Part shown: positions 35,894-46,093 of the stretch, one piece after another
Layout of the letters: each line of letters opens with the position of its first letter
Numbering within the stretch: position 1 is the stretch's first letter
Position numbers and translations under genes: made by a program
The notes under the pieces: generated by a model
Database searches by the model: none
The model's input: the letters and a program-made list of their open reading frames with translations, nothing else
Told to the model about the DNA's origin: nothing
DNA from: Leptospiraceae bacterium
GTDB taxonomy: Bacteria > Spirochaetota > Leptospiria > Leptospirales > Leptospiraceae
Direction: 5' to 3'
NCBI GenBank assembly: GCA_016708435.1
Contig: JADJFV010000008.1
Span: 1-64,000, forward strand
DNA length: 64,000 bases

Positions 35894-37333
35894 ATGAGAC
35901 GAAAAACAAATACTAACAATACATTCGCTAGTGCAATTCTAGGAACACTAGCACTTAAGTTTACGAAAGATGCAATTTTTAAAATAGCGAATATTGATGA
36001 CAAATACAAACCCATTACGCTTCCGCTTGACTTAATTTTGATCAATTCATTTGTAAAAGATAAGAATTTAAAAAGAGACATCCAAGTAGGACTGTCCATC
36101 AATGCTGCTAATGACTTTCTACAGAATACAATTCTTGAAAACAAGATTCCAGAACCTATTTTATTATTAGATGATAAGAGAATTGATATTAAACTTTCTC
36201 AATCAAATAACAGTCCGAATATTTTAAACCTAAGTAGTTCGCAAATTGAAAAAGATTTACGCGATTTAGTAGTAGGTAATAAATACAAGGTGCTTTTCAA
36301 TGATAGTTCCTCCATTGAGAGAAATGGAAACGGACTTATTTTCTATATCCAAAAATTCGACTCGATCACAAAATTAAGAAAGAAAATAGAGTTTTTAAGT
36401 TTGCATGGAATGGAAGATTTTAAATTTCTTATGGAGAAGTCTTTCTTTAATAAGCAAACATTAAAAGACAAATTAAATACAATCGGAATCCAAGAATTTT
36501 TAAGAGATGCAATCCCTCAATGCTATGAAGAGTATAAAATAAAAGGAGGAAACGCGAAAGCAGAAAACAGGTTTGCTGGAATGACTTTTAATTATGAGAA
36601 CAGGCAACAGGCGTATGCCTCTGATGCAGAATTTACACAGCATACTAATCCTTATTGGGTTCAAAATGCTACATTTTATAGTTACAATGAAGATAGGTCA
36701 TTTTCTGATTTTGTAACGCTTGAGAAATACTTAAAACAAAAACAAATAACGGGAAATCTCAGCAATGAAGAGATTAATAAAATTCGAGACAATTATTATT
36801 GCAATCAACTGAATTGCAAAGAAGCGTCCAAAGTTAATCTTTTAAAATCGGCTGGTTTACTCCGACCCGATTTAAACATATTTGAAGCAGAAAAGGTATT
36901 GAGAAAAGCAGGAATCAACAATGCGAAATATGCGAGTGAGTATATTAAGGTTTTAAAGCATATGCAGACTATGATTGAGGTTGCTAAGTTAGAATCTGAT
37001 TGGGCAAAGCTTACAGGGGCAAACAGAAAGAAACTACAAGTAAGAATCTTTGGATTCAATGATATTGATATGTTATTGCCATTGGGCTATACGTATATGA
37101 CTCAAGGTGGAACCCCTAAAGAGGCTATAGTTGATAAATCTCCACACGAATTCAACATAGTAGGAAAAATCAAGGAAGGTCTCTATAAATGTGATGATCC
37201 CATTCAAGAAGGTAAGCCTAGAAAAACAATTTTAAAAAAATCCAACATTATTACCCGATTAGAGTTTGTTGATAAAACATTGGATATTTATCCATACCTT
37301 GGAAGTATATATGGAATTATAGAAAGTAAGTGA
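35894..37333 (+). CDS. Unknown 479-residue protein
   Basis: I do not recognise this family. The N-terminal 90 residues have a mildly hydrophobic helical character (FASAILGTLALKFTKDAIFK, then LPLDLILINSFV). A charged middle follows, and the C-terminal third is rich in Tyr, Asn and Lys. No signal peptide, membrane anchor or catalytic motif is evident. The stop lies 3 nt before a small lipoprotein gene, implying an operon. A large polar protein followed by a small lipoprotein could be an effector with its immunity protein, but this is inference only. Confidence 0.7.
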   Translation: MRRKTNTNNTFASAILGTLALKFTKDAIFKIANIDDKYKPITLPLDLILINSFVKDKNLKRDIQVGLSINAANDFLQNTILENKIPEPILLLDDKRIDIKLSQSNNSPNILNLSSSQIEKDLRDLVVGNKYKVLFNDSSSIERNGNGLIFYIQKFDSITKLRKKIEFLSLHGMEDFKFLMEKSFFNKQTLKDKLNTIGIQEFLRDAIPQCYEEYKIKGGNAKAENRFAGMTFNYENRQQAYASDAEFTQHTNPYWVQNATFYSYNEDRSFSDFVTLEKYLKQKQITGNLSNEEINKIRDNYYCNQLNCKEASKVNLLKSAGLLRPDLNIFEAEKVLRKAGINNAKYASEYIKVLKHMQTMIEVAKLESDWAKLTGANRKKLQVRIFGFNDIDMLLPLGYTYMTQGGTPKEAIVDKSPHEFNIVGKIKEGLYKCDDPIQEGKPRKTILKKSNIITRLEFVDKTLDIYPYLGSIYGIIESK

Positions 37334-37336
37334 GCA

Positions 37337-37897
37337 ATGAAGTCTTTTTTGTCTTTCATTCTAATATTGTGCCTAGTTTTCGTTACGTGTGAAAAGAAGC
37401 CACCGACTCTTGAGGATGTGAAAAAAGAATATATAGAAAGCGATAACGCTCTGCCGCCTAATGGTGATTATCCTTTGTATATATCTCGCAGAGATATAGA
37501 CTTATTAGTTGAAAAAAAATACAGCTTCGATCTACCCCTTACAGAAATAAAGTCAGGAAATGTTACTTGTGAGTGTCAACCTGACGCTAGTGCACATATT
37601 TATCATGATACAAAAGTTATGGTAGTAGGTAGTTGTCGGTTTTTTTATCGGAATATTACAGCACATTGTACATTGCGTATAAGAAATTCCTTACTAGAAG
37701 GTTACTCTGACATTAAAATGAATGAAGAGAATTATTGTGGAGCGGGTTGTTTTTTTGGAAAAATTCCTCCATCACATATCCCAAATGAACAGGAACGAAT
37801 TTACGAACAAGATATTTATAAGCAAATTGAAAGTTCCATCGCTAAAGAAAGATTTTGCAGAGAAAAGATAAAACCAGCGGAGGAGACTGTTCGCTAA
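37337..37897 (+). CDS. Cysteine-rich lipoprotein of unknown function
   Basis: The 186-residue protein has a lipoprotein signal ending in LVFVTC (lipobox Cys at residue 19). The mature part has about eight further Cys residues (CECQPD, GSCRFF, HCTLRI, YCGAGCFF, RFCREK), suggesting periplasmic disulfides. It begins 3 nt after the unknown 35894 gene and is probably translated with it. I know no family. Possible roles include an envelope structural protein or a protective partner of its neighbour. Confidence 0.7.
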   Translation: MKSFLSFILILCLVFVTCEKKPPTLEDVKKEYIESDNALPPNGDYPLYISRRDIDLLVEKKYSFDLPLTEIKSGNVTCECQPDASAHIYHDTKVMVVGSCRFFYRNITAHCTLRIRNSLLEGYSDIKMNEENYCGAGCFFGKIPPSHIPNEQERIYEQDIYKQIESSIAKERFCREKIKPAEETVR

Positions 37898-37995
37898 TTT
37901 GTATTCTAGCAACAAAGGGAATATATTTTCTTAGATGACAGACCAAAAATTATATTTATAATGTCCATTCAGTAGATAAGGAGCGAGGAACAACT

Positions 37996-39150
37996 ATGCA
38001 ACAATCAGAAATTTCTTTTCAATACAATACAACGGCTTCGGCGATAGGTAGAGTTATTTTATTCTTCTTTTTAGGAATCTTATCTTTTATTGGAGCTATC
38101 TTAATTTTAGTTGGGCTAGGAAGCATGGGAGCGGAAGGCGATGTATTAGTCGGTTTAAGATTTATATTTCCCGGAATTACATTGATTTTATTTTCTTCCC
38201 TTGGCTTGCTCTATAGCAAGATTAGCTCACAAGCCAGTGTTGTTCGATCTTATTTTGATACAGTAAATAAAAGATACTATTTAGAAACTAAGAACGGAGA
38301 GAGCGGCTACATCCCATTTGGCGAAATAGACTCTCTTGGGATGCGAAGAGAAATTGTGAGTGGAAATAAATCATCAACTACCTACTATATAGTTTATCTC
38401 TTAAAAAAAGATGGAGCCTGGTGGGATGTTTATTCTTATATGAGTGAAGGGGAAGCTCTCGCAACGTTAAAAGGATTACAAGAGAGAGTTCATTTCGACA
38501 GAGACGAAGAATTTAACCTATTAGAAACAGAAAAGAAGTCAGAGCTTTTTTCATTCACAGAAAATGAAAACGGAGTTCTATTCAAATGGGGCGAACAGGT
38601 TAGTATGCTCTATAGAGTTATGGGGATACTTGCCGTTATTTCCTTTCTTAGCACATTTGGAATCATTGCATCGATGATGAGCGAGGTAGATTCTTTTGGG
38701 TTTTATATCCTCATGGGATTTTGCACAATCTTTGGCATATTGGTATTATTCGCCATATTCAAATCTATCTTTGGATACAAAGACTACGAACTAGAAATCA
38801 CAGAAGACAAAATTATTCACTTCGGTGTCAAAAAAGACAAACGAAAAATTCTTTCCGAAATTCCTACCAGGGAAGTTAAATTTACTCAATACTCTTTTAA
38901 TATTATTAAACAAGATATTTTCAACGGACAGGAAATTTTTCTACTGAACGAAGAGTTCGCAGGCAAATTAGAGAAATATAAAAAAGGCGATTTCGGAATT
39001 ATGGAAATGTTTGCTCTCATGAAAGAAATCATGTATATGAACAAAAACGTAATTAAACTTCCCTTCCCCGGTTTCAAATCTCTAGATATAATCTTATTCG
39101 AGAAAAAACTAGACGAGGAGCTGAAAAAGATTAACCCTGATGTGATTTAG
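37996..39150 (+). CDS. Membrane protein of unknown function (four TM, two cytosolic domains)
   Basis: The 384-residue protein has two pairs of membrane helices, about residues 18-75 and 208-255. Each pair is followed by a soluble mixed alpha/beta segment (YFDTVNKRYYLETKNGESGY and DYELEITEDKIIHFGVKK) that could be a PH-like fold. The halves look like a divergent internal duplication. A GAGCGAGGA ribosome-binding site precedes the ATG. I assign no function. It lies 98 nt after the lipoprotein gene and may belong to the same cluster. Confidence 0.7.
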   Translation: MQQSEISFQYNTTASAIGRVILFFFLGILSFIGAILILVGLGSMGAEGDVLVGLRFIFPGITLILFSSLGLLYSKISSQASVVRSYFDTVNKRYYLETKNGESGYIPFGEIDSLGMRREIVSGNKSSTTYYIVYLLKKDGAWWDVYSYMSEGEALATLKGLQERVHFDRDEEFNLLETEKKSELFSFTENENGVLFKWGEQVSMLYRVMGILAVISFLSTFGIIASMMSEVDSFGFYILMGFCTIFGILVLFAIFKSIFGYKDYELEITEDKIIHFGVKKDKRKILSEIPTREVKFTQYSFNIIKQDIFNGQEIFLLNEEFAGKLEKYKKGDFGIMEMFALMKEIMYMNKNVIKLPFPGFKSLDIILFEKKLDEELKKINPDVI

Positions 39151-39411
39151 AGTTGCCTATAGAAAACATATTTAAAATATAGCTTGAAGACCTAGTTCCC
39201 AAAAAATATTGTCACTAGTGGAAGAGTAAGTAAAAATGGAATCTAAGCCAAAAAGAGGGATTAAATTTCGGTAGACAGTGAGCCTTGCTATGAAATGCTT
39301 AGTTTTTAGGCAAAGAAGACGGTTTGTTGCAAAAGTAAACGTTTCTGTCTTAAAAAATAAGTCCATTAGATATGCATTATACTCAAATCCTTCATTTGTC
39401 AAAGATAGAAT

Positions 39412-39831
39412 ATGAAAGCAATTATGAATAGAGTTCTATGCATAGATGATGATTCAATCACTCTAATGCTCTGCAAAGCCACCATTAAACAGGCTTCCTT
39501 CTCGGAAGAGATTGACACTGCCCTCAATGGACAAGACGCAATTGAATACTATGAAGACTTATTAAATAAGAGTGTTGATGGAGAAAGTTATTCTTATCCG
39601 CAGGTTATTTTTTTAGACCTAAATATGCCAATTTTAAGTGGTTGGGAGTTTTTAGATGAGTTTATGAACCGATACTACCTAAAATTCAATAAGACAAGAG
39701 TTGTTATCCTATCTTCAACTGTAGATCATCGCGATAGAGAGAGAGCAGCCGAATATCCTATTGTGATGGATTTCTATTCAAAGCCTATTACCAAAGAAAT
39801 GCTTCATGATATTGGACAAAAACTAAACTAA
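39412..39831 (+). CDS. CheY-like single-domain response regulator
   Basis: The 139-residue receiver domain carries the acidic pocket (CIDDDS near residue 10), the phosphoacceptor Asp in VIFLDLNMPI, the conserved Ser/Thr in VVILSSTVD and the Lys in FYSKPI. It has no output domain. The ATG at 39424 (MNRVLCIDDD) is an alternative start closer to family length. Its 3' end overlaps the convergent TonB-dependent receptor gene by 4 nt. The partner kinase is not in the window. Confidence 0.92.
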   Translation: MKAIMNRVLCIDDDSITLMLCKATIKQASFSEEIDTALNGQDAIEYYEDLLNKSVDGESYSYPQVIFLDLNMPILSGWEFLDEFMNRYYLKFNKTRVVILSSTVDHRDRERAAEYPIVMDFYSKPITKEMLHDIGQKLN

Positions 39832-42770
39832 AAGCTATAAGCTACTTGTAAAAATAATTCTCGGCCCGCCTGTGGGTGATACGGACTTACAAAGCCTTCT
39901 GGATTCCCTACACCGGTAGAATTTACATAACTTGGTTGAATGGAATCAATTGGACGTGTTGCATTTCCACTTTGTCTTCCCATTCCCATATAAGACTTGT
40001 TCAAAATATTTCTTCCTATTACTTGTAATTCTAAACCATCGATTCCCCAAATATCTTTGTAAGTGATTGTAGCGTTTAATAGGGTATAGCCGGACATAAA
40101 CCCATCTGGTTTACCTTCTGTTTGATACGGGTAAGACTTCGTTATAAAATTTGGATCGTAGGGTTGAAAGTATCGATTTGTAACAGGTGCCTTTCTTCTT
40201 CCTACCCAATTCATTCTTAGATTTACATTTAACTTTTTAAAGAATAATAAGTTTACACCTAGATTGCCTTTTCTTTCTGCAATATTATCAATTTCTTTTC
40301 CATCATACACGGGGCTAATTGAAGTTACACTCCCAAGTCCATTTGCTTGCACGTTTAGTTCTGTCTTTACATCTCTGTCGCGGGTAACGGTGTAATTCCC
40401 AAAGAGTTTAATTTCATTCGTTATTGCAACATCACCTTCAAAGGTAAACCCGTAGATATGAGTTGGTTTATAGTTTTGGAAAATAGTCTTTCTTGCATCT
40501 GTAGCATTTGGATCTGGATTTTTACCTTCTGCGATTTGACCGTCTAGTAGACTAATGAAATAACCCGCTTTTAAGGTTGCCATTTTATTTATGAAAAAAG
40601 AATTCTCTACTTCATAGGTTTTGATTTTCTGTGGTTGCAAGGAGAGATTTCCCCGAAAGGAATCATACAATTGAAATACTGTGGGCGCTTTGAATGCTTC
40701 TCCATATAGAAACTTCACATTATACCATTCTATCGGTTTACCAATAATAGCCGCTCGCTTTGTCCATATTTTTCCATAATCAGAATCCTGATCATGACGC
40801 ACACCTAAAGTAAATGACAATTTATCATTAAAGAACTTTTGTTCATCTTGAATATACCCGGATGCCGTTGTTGAATAGAATACTGTTGCTACGCTTGGAT
40901 TACCGCTCGGAAAAGAGGATGATACGATGTTTGAGTTTTTATTCTGTTGTCTGCCAAGAGATACTCCGCCGACTTCATCGCTACTGGATTGTCTTGTAAA
41001 TTTATCTAATTGTATGCCTATTACTAATCGATTGGTTTCTGTCGGATTGTAGTTAAATACCTGTTGCACTCCTGTCATAGAGCTTGGCGCATAATATTGC
41101 TTTGCCTTATCAAAAGTTGGAATTGTCAATTGACCATTTGACACTGGGAAATCCACTCTTTGATATTGGTATGTATACTCAAATCCCGTCTCAGGCATAA
41201 TAGAAGTATTGCGATAATACATCTTACTAGTCGAAAATAGTTTTTGTGTAATATTTGTTTCATAGGCGGCATTCACGAAGTAACCCTTATGATGTTTCAT
41301 GAAAGGAATATTGGGAGTATTTGCAAAGTATTCATAACCGGGCACGTAAGAACTAAGCCCTTCTTTTACATCCCAAATATTAAAACCAAGTGTTAATCCA
41401 TCTTTAGATAAAGCGCCTCTTAAAAAATAATCTTGCGCTGAATTGTTGTATCCATTTGCTATTGTTTTTCTAGTTCCAAAAGGAGTTCTATCGTTATTAA
41501 CTGTTGTTCCGTCTGGTCTTGGTTCCGGCGAAATCTTAACTCTATCCGGCTCGTAGTTATTGTTAAAATAATTTCCCGGATCCGTTCTTCCTTTTCCTCT
41601 GTCTCCATCTGTATTATAATATCTACCTGCCATTTGAAAGATCATATCGTTTGGAAGTTTAAAGGCAAGGAGTCCTTCTGGCATATAGGTATTATTCTTT
41701 CCGCCTTGCATTCTTGCATCTCCCATCACATTCGCATCTTTTTTTGAGAAGAGAGATTTTCCCTTTCTAGTGATGATGTTAATTAAACCCGCATAGGCGT
41801 TTGCCCCATACAAAGCAGAGCCTGGACCGAGGATAATCTCGATTCTCTCCACATCAATGAGGACTGTATCAAACTGAACATGTCTAAGCCAACCATTTCC
41901 AATATCATTTTGTATTATCCCATTCTCCATGAGTAGAATCTGTGTTTGTCCTACGTCTGAAATTCCACGTAAGATTAAATCCGTTGGGTATTCGCCTGAG
42001 TCGTTAAAAGAATTAAAATCAAACCCCGGCACATCTTGGAGTAGCTCGGTTAATGTCCGGTAACCTCTTTCATGAATCGTATCGCGGCTAAATACATATA
42101 CCTTAGAAGGAGCATCTGATATTTTTTGACTTGTCCTAGAAGCTGTAATGACTTCCTCGTCTCCAAATTGCTTTAAAATTTCTTTTGCTTTTTGAGCCTT
42201 ATCTTCGTTAGCCACAGATACTGTAATTTCTTTTCCAATGGGTCTGGAAAGTAAATGATCGTAGATATTTTCACGAATCTCAGTTTTGGAAGGATTTGCT
42301 AGAACAGAAAAGGAAACTGCTTCTGCTAGATTTTGAATTACTTTATCTTCGTCTTCTTTGTATTTGTCTTCAATATTCTTAAAGCTTTCGCCTAGAGAGT
42401 CAGCGATATCATTGGAATAACGAACTACATCTACTAGGTTTCCTGTCTTTGGGTCGTATAACAGTGCGTAAACGGTAAGAATTTTTTTTTCCTTTTTTCT
42501 CTGGTAATATCCTTCTATATAATAAAGCGACCGATTACCCTGCGCAGTTTTTATATTTGCTTCTTTGATTCCTTTTCCTTGCTCCACTGTAAATCCCCTA
42601 GACTCAAAACTGCTTATTAGAGAAGATTGGAGTTTATCTTGCGTATTCGCATCTAATTCGGATTTGTGCGGAAGAAAGGAGCCTAATAATATTTTCCTCT
42701 CTACATCTTTTGAGGAAAGAGAAGAAATTATTGTTAAGAATCCTAGAATCAAAAAAAGACTTAATTTCAT
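39828..42770 (-). CDS. TonB-dependent outer-membrane receptor with N-terminal extension
   Basis: The 980-residue protein has a signal peptide, then about 190 residues not typical of the family (an alpha/beta region with KILLGSFLPHKSELDANTQ). The plug domain begins near residue 215 (SDAPSKVYVFSRDTIHERGY; LTELLQDVPGFDF; LLMENGI), followed by a 22-strand-type barrel ending in an aromatic residue (LFLQVAYSF). It imports an unknown siderophore, cofactor or sugar using TonB energy. The extension could be a sensor or assembly domain. No riboswitch is evident upstream. Confidence 0.93.
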   Translation of the reverse strand: MKLSLFLILGFLTIISSLSSKDVERKILLGSFLPHKSELDANTQDKLQSSLISSFESRGFTVEQGKGIKEANIKTAQGNRSLYYIEGYYQRKKEKKILTVYALLYDPKTGNLVDVVRYSNDIADSLGESFKNIEDKYKEDEDKVIQNLAEAVSFSVLANPSKTEIRENIYDHLLSRPIGKEITVSVANEDKAQKAKEILKQFGDEEVITASRTSQKISDAPSKVYVFSRDTIHERGYRTLTELLQDVPGFDFNSFNDSGEYPTDLILRGISDVGQTQILLMENGIIQNDIGNGWLRHVQFDTVLIDVERIEIILGPGSALYGANAYAGLINIITRKGKSLFSKKDANVMGDARMQGGKNNTYMPEGLLAFKLPNDMIFQMAGRYYNTDGDRGKGRTDPGNYFNNNYEPDRVKISPEPRPDGTTVNNDRTPFGTRKTIANGYNNSAQDYFLRGALSKDGLTLGFNIWDVKEGLSSYVPGYEYFANTPNIPFMKHHKGYFVNAAYETNITQKLFSTSKMYYRNTSIMPETGFEYTYQYQRVDFPVSNGQLTIPTFDKAKQYYAPSSMTGVQQVFNYNPTETNRLVIGIQLDKFTRQSSSDEVGGVSLGRQQNKNSNIVSSSFPSGNPSVATVFYSTTASGYIQDEQKFFNDKLSFTLGVRHDQDSDYGKIWTKRAAIIGKPIEWYNVKFLYGEAFKAPTVFQLYDSFRGNLSLQPQKIKTYEVENSFFINKMATLKAGYFISLLDGQIAEGKNPDPNATDARKTIFQNYKPTHIYGFTFEGDVAITNEIKLFGNYTVTRDRDVKTELNVQANGLGSVTSISPVYDGKEIDNIAERKGNLGVNLLFFKKLNVNLRMNWVGRRKAPVTNRYFQPYDPNFITKSYPYQTEGKPDGFMSGYTLLNATITYKDIWGIDGLELQVIGRNILNKSYMGMGRQSGNATRPIDSIQPSYVNSTGVGNPEGFVSPYHPQAGRELFLQVAYSF

Positions 42771-42950
42771 AAACGAAAATTTAAAGATTTTACTTTACCT
42801 TTTCGAGGAAACTATTTATATATTCTAAGACGTCAAGGTTAAATTTACCAATAAAAAAACAAAGAATTCTAAGTGTTTTCCATTAGCCGCACTTTGCTTT
42901 AAGTAAATAAGATTTTTACAAAGGGAAACTAAAGGGTTATAAGAAAATCC

Positions 42951-44525
42951 ATGCTGAGCCAACTAAAAAAATATTTTCTAATACTAATTCTAATTTTAAA
43001 TACATCTCTTTTCTCAGAAGAAGATTCAATTGAAATTCTTTTGTCTTCGAATAATAGCATTTATTTAAGCACATTGCAAAGTATTCAGTCAACAGCTAAG
43101 AAAAAGCTCAATCTAAATTTTACTAACAGCATGAATGATTCGCAGATGAAGGATTTTTTCTCTGCACTCGAAAAAAGAAAGGTTCCTTTTTTAATTACTC
43201 TCGGTCCACAAGCTAGTCTTTTAGCAAAAGAAAATCTTAATACTACACCGATTCTTTATTCTCTTATCAATTCTCCGCGCGCCCTGGGATTTAATTATAA
43301 ATCAAATGCCTGTGGGGTTCATATGGATGTTCCCATTCAAGATTTTTTTCGCGCCTTAAAAGACATTAAGCCTGAAGCAAAAACAATCGCTTCTTTTTAT
43401 AGCAATCCCACAGGAGAGCTTCTAGTCAATGAAGCGGATTACAGTGATTCCCTGCATGGGATTATATTTCAAAAAATAAAAGTAGAAAATAAGAATGATT
43501 TTTCGGAAAAACTTTATTCCTTAAAGGGAAATATCGATGCGTTCTATATTGTTCCTGATTCTATTTATACGCAAGAAAATTTTGAGATACTATCTAAATT
43601 TGCAAAAGAAAATAAAATTATTCTCATGACACAAATTCCATTTATCGTAAATATTGGAACAACGTTTAGTATAACGCCTTATTATGCGCGAGTAGGAACA
43701 TTCATTGGGGATATGGCAAATGAAATTCTAGCAGGCAAATTAGAATGTAAAAATGGATACGCGAGTGCAGTAAAAGAATTTTCTCTTAGTCTAAATAAAA
43801 CTTATGCGCAGGAGTCTGGAATTGATTTTCCTACTAATATTCTCAATCGAGCGGAAAATAGCCGTTTACTCATAGAAGGAATTCATTTTTATGAGAAAGG
43901 TAATTTAGATGTAAGTAGTCTAGTCATGGAAAAAATTCTTAAAGAAGATCCTACTAATTTTACAGCGTTTTATTATAAAAATTTCATCAATCAGAGAATC
44001 AATGGAGATAAGATTCAAGATTATTTTAATCGAGCAAAAGAATTTAGAAATGCAAAGAACTACAAAAAAGAACGAGACCTGTATTCTCAAATATTAAATC
44101 TACAACCTGAAAATCAAAATGCAAAACTTGGTTTTCAAGAAACACTCGTTTTAGAAAGTGAATCTGAAAGAGAAGAAGGGGAACGGCAAGAATCGAATCA
44201 TCAAATCTTTTCGGCTTTGCAGAAGTATTTAGTTTCCCTAAAAATCTTAGACTCCAATGCAAAATCAAAAGCCAATTTAACAAGACTGAGACAGAAGGAA
44301 TTAAAAAATATCCTTGCCTATATCCAAAAGGGAAAAGGTCTTTATGAATCTCGAAAATATGGAGAATCCGAAGATATGTTTCAAAATATTCTACTCGTCG
44401 AGCCAGAAAATAAAAACGCAAAGGAATACCTTCGACTCTCTAAAGAGAAAAAAATAGCAATGTTAAAATATGAAAATTGTATTCGAGAAATGGATAAGAA
44501 ATGTTATTTGCTATGGAGAAAGTAA
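42951..44525 (+). CDS. ABC-type substrate-binding-like protein with TPR tail
   Basis: The 524-residue protein has a signal peptide (MLSQLKKYFLILILILNTSL) and a periplasmic-binding fold of the ABC_sub_bind type. That fold includes PFLITLGPQASLLAKE, a loop GVHMDVPIQDFFRAL and PEAKTIASFYSNPTGEL. From about residue 310 TPR-like helices follow (AFYYKNFINQRING; AKLGFQETLV). No permease or ATPase gene is adjacent. Instead it begins an operon with a PP2C phosphatase and a cyclase, so it may act as a ligand sensor rather than a transporter part. Confidence 0.82.
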   Translation: MLSQLKKYFLILILILNTSLFSEEDSIEILLSSNNSIYLSTLQSIQSTAKKKLNLNFTNSMNDSQMKDFFSALEKRKVPFLITLGPQASLLAKENLNTTPILYSLINSPRALGFNYKSNACGVHMDVPIQDFFRALKDIKPEAKTIASFYSNPTGELLVNEADYSDSLHGIIFQKIKVENKNDFSEKLYSLKGNIDAFYIVPDSIYTQENFEILSKFAKENKIILMTQIPFIVNIGTTFSITPYYARVGTFIGDMANEILAGKLECKNGYASAVKEFSLSLNKTYAQESGIDFPTNILNRAENSRLLIEGIHFYEKGNLDVSSLVMEKILKEDPTNFTAFYYKNFINQRINGDKIQDYFNRAKEFRNAKNYKKERDLYSQILNLQPENQNAKLGFQETLVLESESEREEGERQESNHQIFSALQKYLVSLKILDSNAKSKANLTRLRQKELKNILAYIQKGKGLYESRKYGESEDMFQNILLVEPENKNAKEYLRLSKEKKIAMLKYENCIREMDKKCYLLWRK

Positions 44526-44534
44526 TACTACTTG

Positions 44535-46088
44535 ATGTTTGATTTTACAAAAAAGAGATTTATCAGTATTAAAGTTAAGATTTCGATTCTGACTTCTGCT
44601 GTTGCTGTGTTTTGTCTTTTCATAATTTCATTTGTATTTTTATACAATAGTAAAATTCTAATGCAAAAGAGAACAATCGAAATATGCCGCAACTTTGCAG
44701 AAAATATTTCTAACGTAGCCCGCGAAGACTTAGTATTAGACGCTACGTATGAATCAACGAATTCCGTAGTAGGGGAAATTATTAAATCTGAAATTGAAGG
44801 TTTACAGAGCATTTATATTGTTAATGTTTACGGTAAATTCGTAGTAAACTTTAATAAAACAAAACTAGAAGACTCTGCCACTGAAAAAGAAATCCTCTAT
44901 TTGAAAAATATACAATCCCTTGATTTGCAAGAAGTCTACTTAAAGGAAACAAATCAAAATGTGCTAAAGATTACCTATCCTATTTTTATTAACTACAACG
45001 AACAAAACTTAAAGATTGGTGCTGCCATTTTTGAATACGATAGAGACAAAATATACCAACCAATCTATGAAATGCAGAACAAAATTATTTTAATTGGAAT
45101 GGGGATAACGATATTTACCCTCATATTCACTCTCTATGTTTCTAATTATATTACAAGACCGATCGTATTGTTTTCGAAAGGTGTGCAAATGTTAGCCTCT
45201 GGAGTGCTCGAACACAAGATTGTTATTAACAGTCACGATGAAGTAGGTTTATTATCTGAAAAATTTAATGAGATGAGTAATAATCTACGCCAATCCTACG
45301 AGCAATTAGAAGAAAAAGTTCTAGAAAGAACGGCTGAATTAAATGCAAGCTTAAACGTTATCCGCAAAGACCTGGCAATAGCAGAGAAAATTCAAAAGAC
45401 TACTCTTTCTTCCAATTTAGATCAGCATAATGATTTAGAAATAATCATTAAGTATGTTGCAATGACAGAGGTAGGAGGAGATTTTTATTGTGTAAATAAG
45501 TTAGGAGAATCCACAAGTCGTATTTTTCTAGCAGATGCAACCGGTCATGGGGTGCAGGCGGCTCTCATTATGATGGCGATTCAGGGGATTTATGATGGAA
45601 TAAAAAACTTTGCACTGCCGGTCAATGAAGTATTGGAAATATTCAATCGGGAATTTAGTAGAAGGTATGGTTCTCTCAATACTTTTCTAACTTGCATTAT
45701 ACTTGATGTGGATACTTCTGATTTTGTGATACGCTATGCCTCTGCCGGTCATCCTGCCGGATTATTAATCAATAAAGAAAAGGACTTTCTATTATTGTCT
45801 AAGACTGGACCTCTTATTGGTGCAAAACCTAATTGCAAGTATGCGCAAGTGGAATATCCATTTAACAAAGAAGAAAGAATATTTGTTTATACTGATGGTA
45901 TTTTTGAAGAGTTCTATGAAGAGGAAGAATTTGGAGAAGATAGACTAATAAAATTTCTAATCGAAAACAAGGATAATACAATCGAATCTTCAATCGACAA
46001 TCTACTTCGTGAGTTGACTTCTTTTCTTAAAACTACTACAATGCAAGATGATGTCACAATCCTCGGAATAGGGTATACGGCGAATTAA
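44535..46088 (+). CDS. Membrane sensor with HAMP and SpoIIE/PP2C phosphatase
   Basis: I prefer the ATG at 44535 to the TTG one codon upstream. It codes for 517 residues: TM1 (about 14-36), an extracytoplasmic sensor (CRNFAENISNVAREDLVLDA to FEYDRDKIYQPIY), and TM2 (about 175-195). A HAMP domain (about 196-250), a helical linker and a SpoIIE phosphatase domain follow (GGDFYCVNK, ADATGHGVQAALI, TDGIFEEF, MQDDVT). The sensor closely resembles the third sensor of the next gene. It probably dephosphorylates a STAS antagonist. It begins 9 nt after the binding-protein gene. Confidence 0.92.
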   Translation: MFDFTKKRFISIKVKISILTSAVAVFCLFIISFVFLYNSKILMQKRTIEICRNFAENISNVAREDLVLDATYESTNSVVGEIIKSEIEGLQSIYIVNVYGKFVVNFNKTKLEDSATEKEILYLKNIQSLDLQEVYLKETNQNVLKITYPIFINYNEQNLKIGAAIFEYDRDKIYQPIYEMQNKIILIGMGITIFTLIFTLYVSNYITRPIVLFSKGVQMLASGVLEHKIVINSHDEVGLLSEKFNEMSNNLRQSYEQLEEKVLERTAELNASLNVIRKDLAIAEKIQKTTLSSNLDQHNDLEIIIKYVAMTEVGGDFYCVNKLGESTSRIFLADATGHGVQAALIMMAIQGIYDGIKNFALPVNEVLEIFNREFSRRYGSLNTFLTCIILDVDTSDFVIRYASAGHPAGLLINKEKDFLLLSKTGPLIGAKPNCKYAQVEYPFNKEERIFVYTDGIFEEFYEEEEFGEDRLIKFLIENKDNTIESSIDNLLRELTSFLKTTTMQDDVTILGIGYTAN

Positions 46089-46093
46089 CCGTT

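Noticed and set aside
39172..39402. Minus-strand frame of 76 codons between the four-TM protein and the response regulator
   Set aside because: Composition is Phe/Leu/Thr-rich without motif, and the start is poor; a chance frame is more likely.
42771..42950. Cobalamin riboswitch upstream of the TonB-dependent receptor
   Set aside because: The 180-nt spacer lacks a B12-box-like motif and a plausible aptamer fold.
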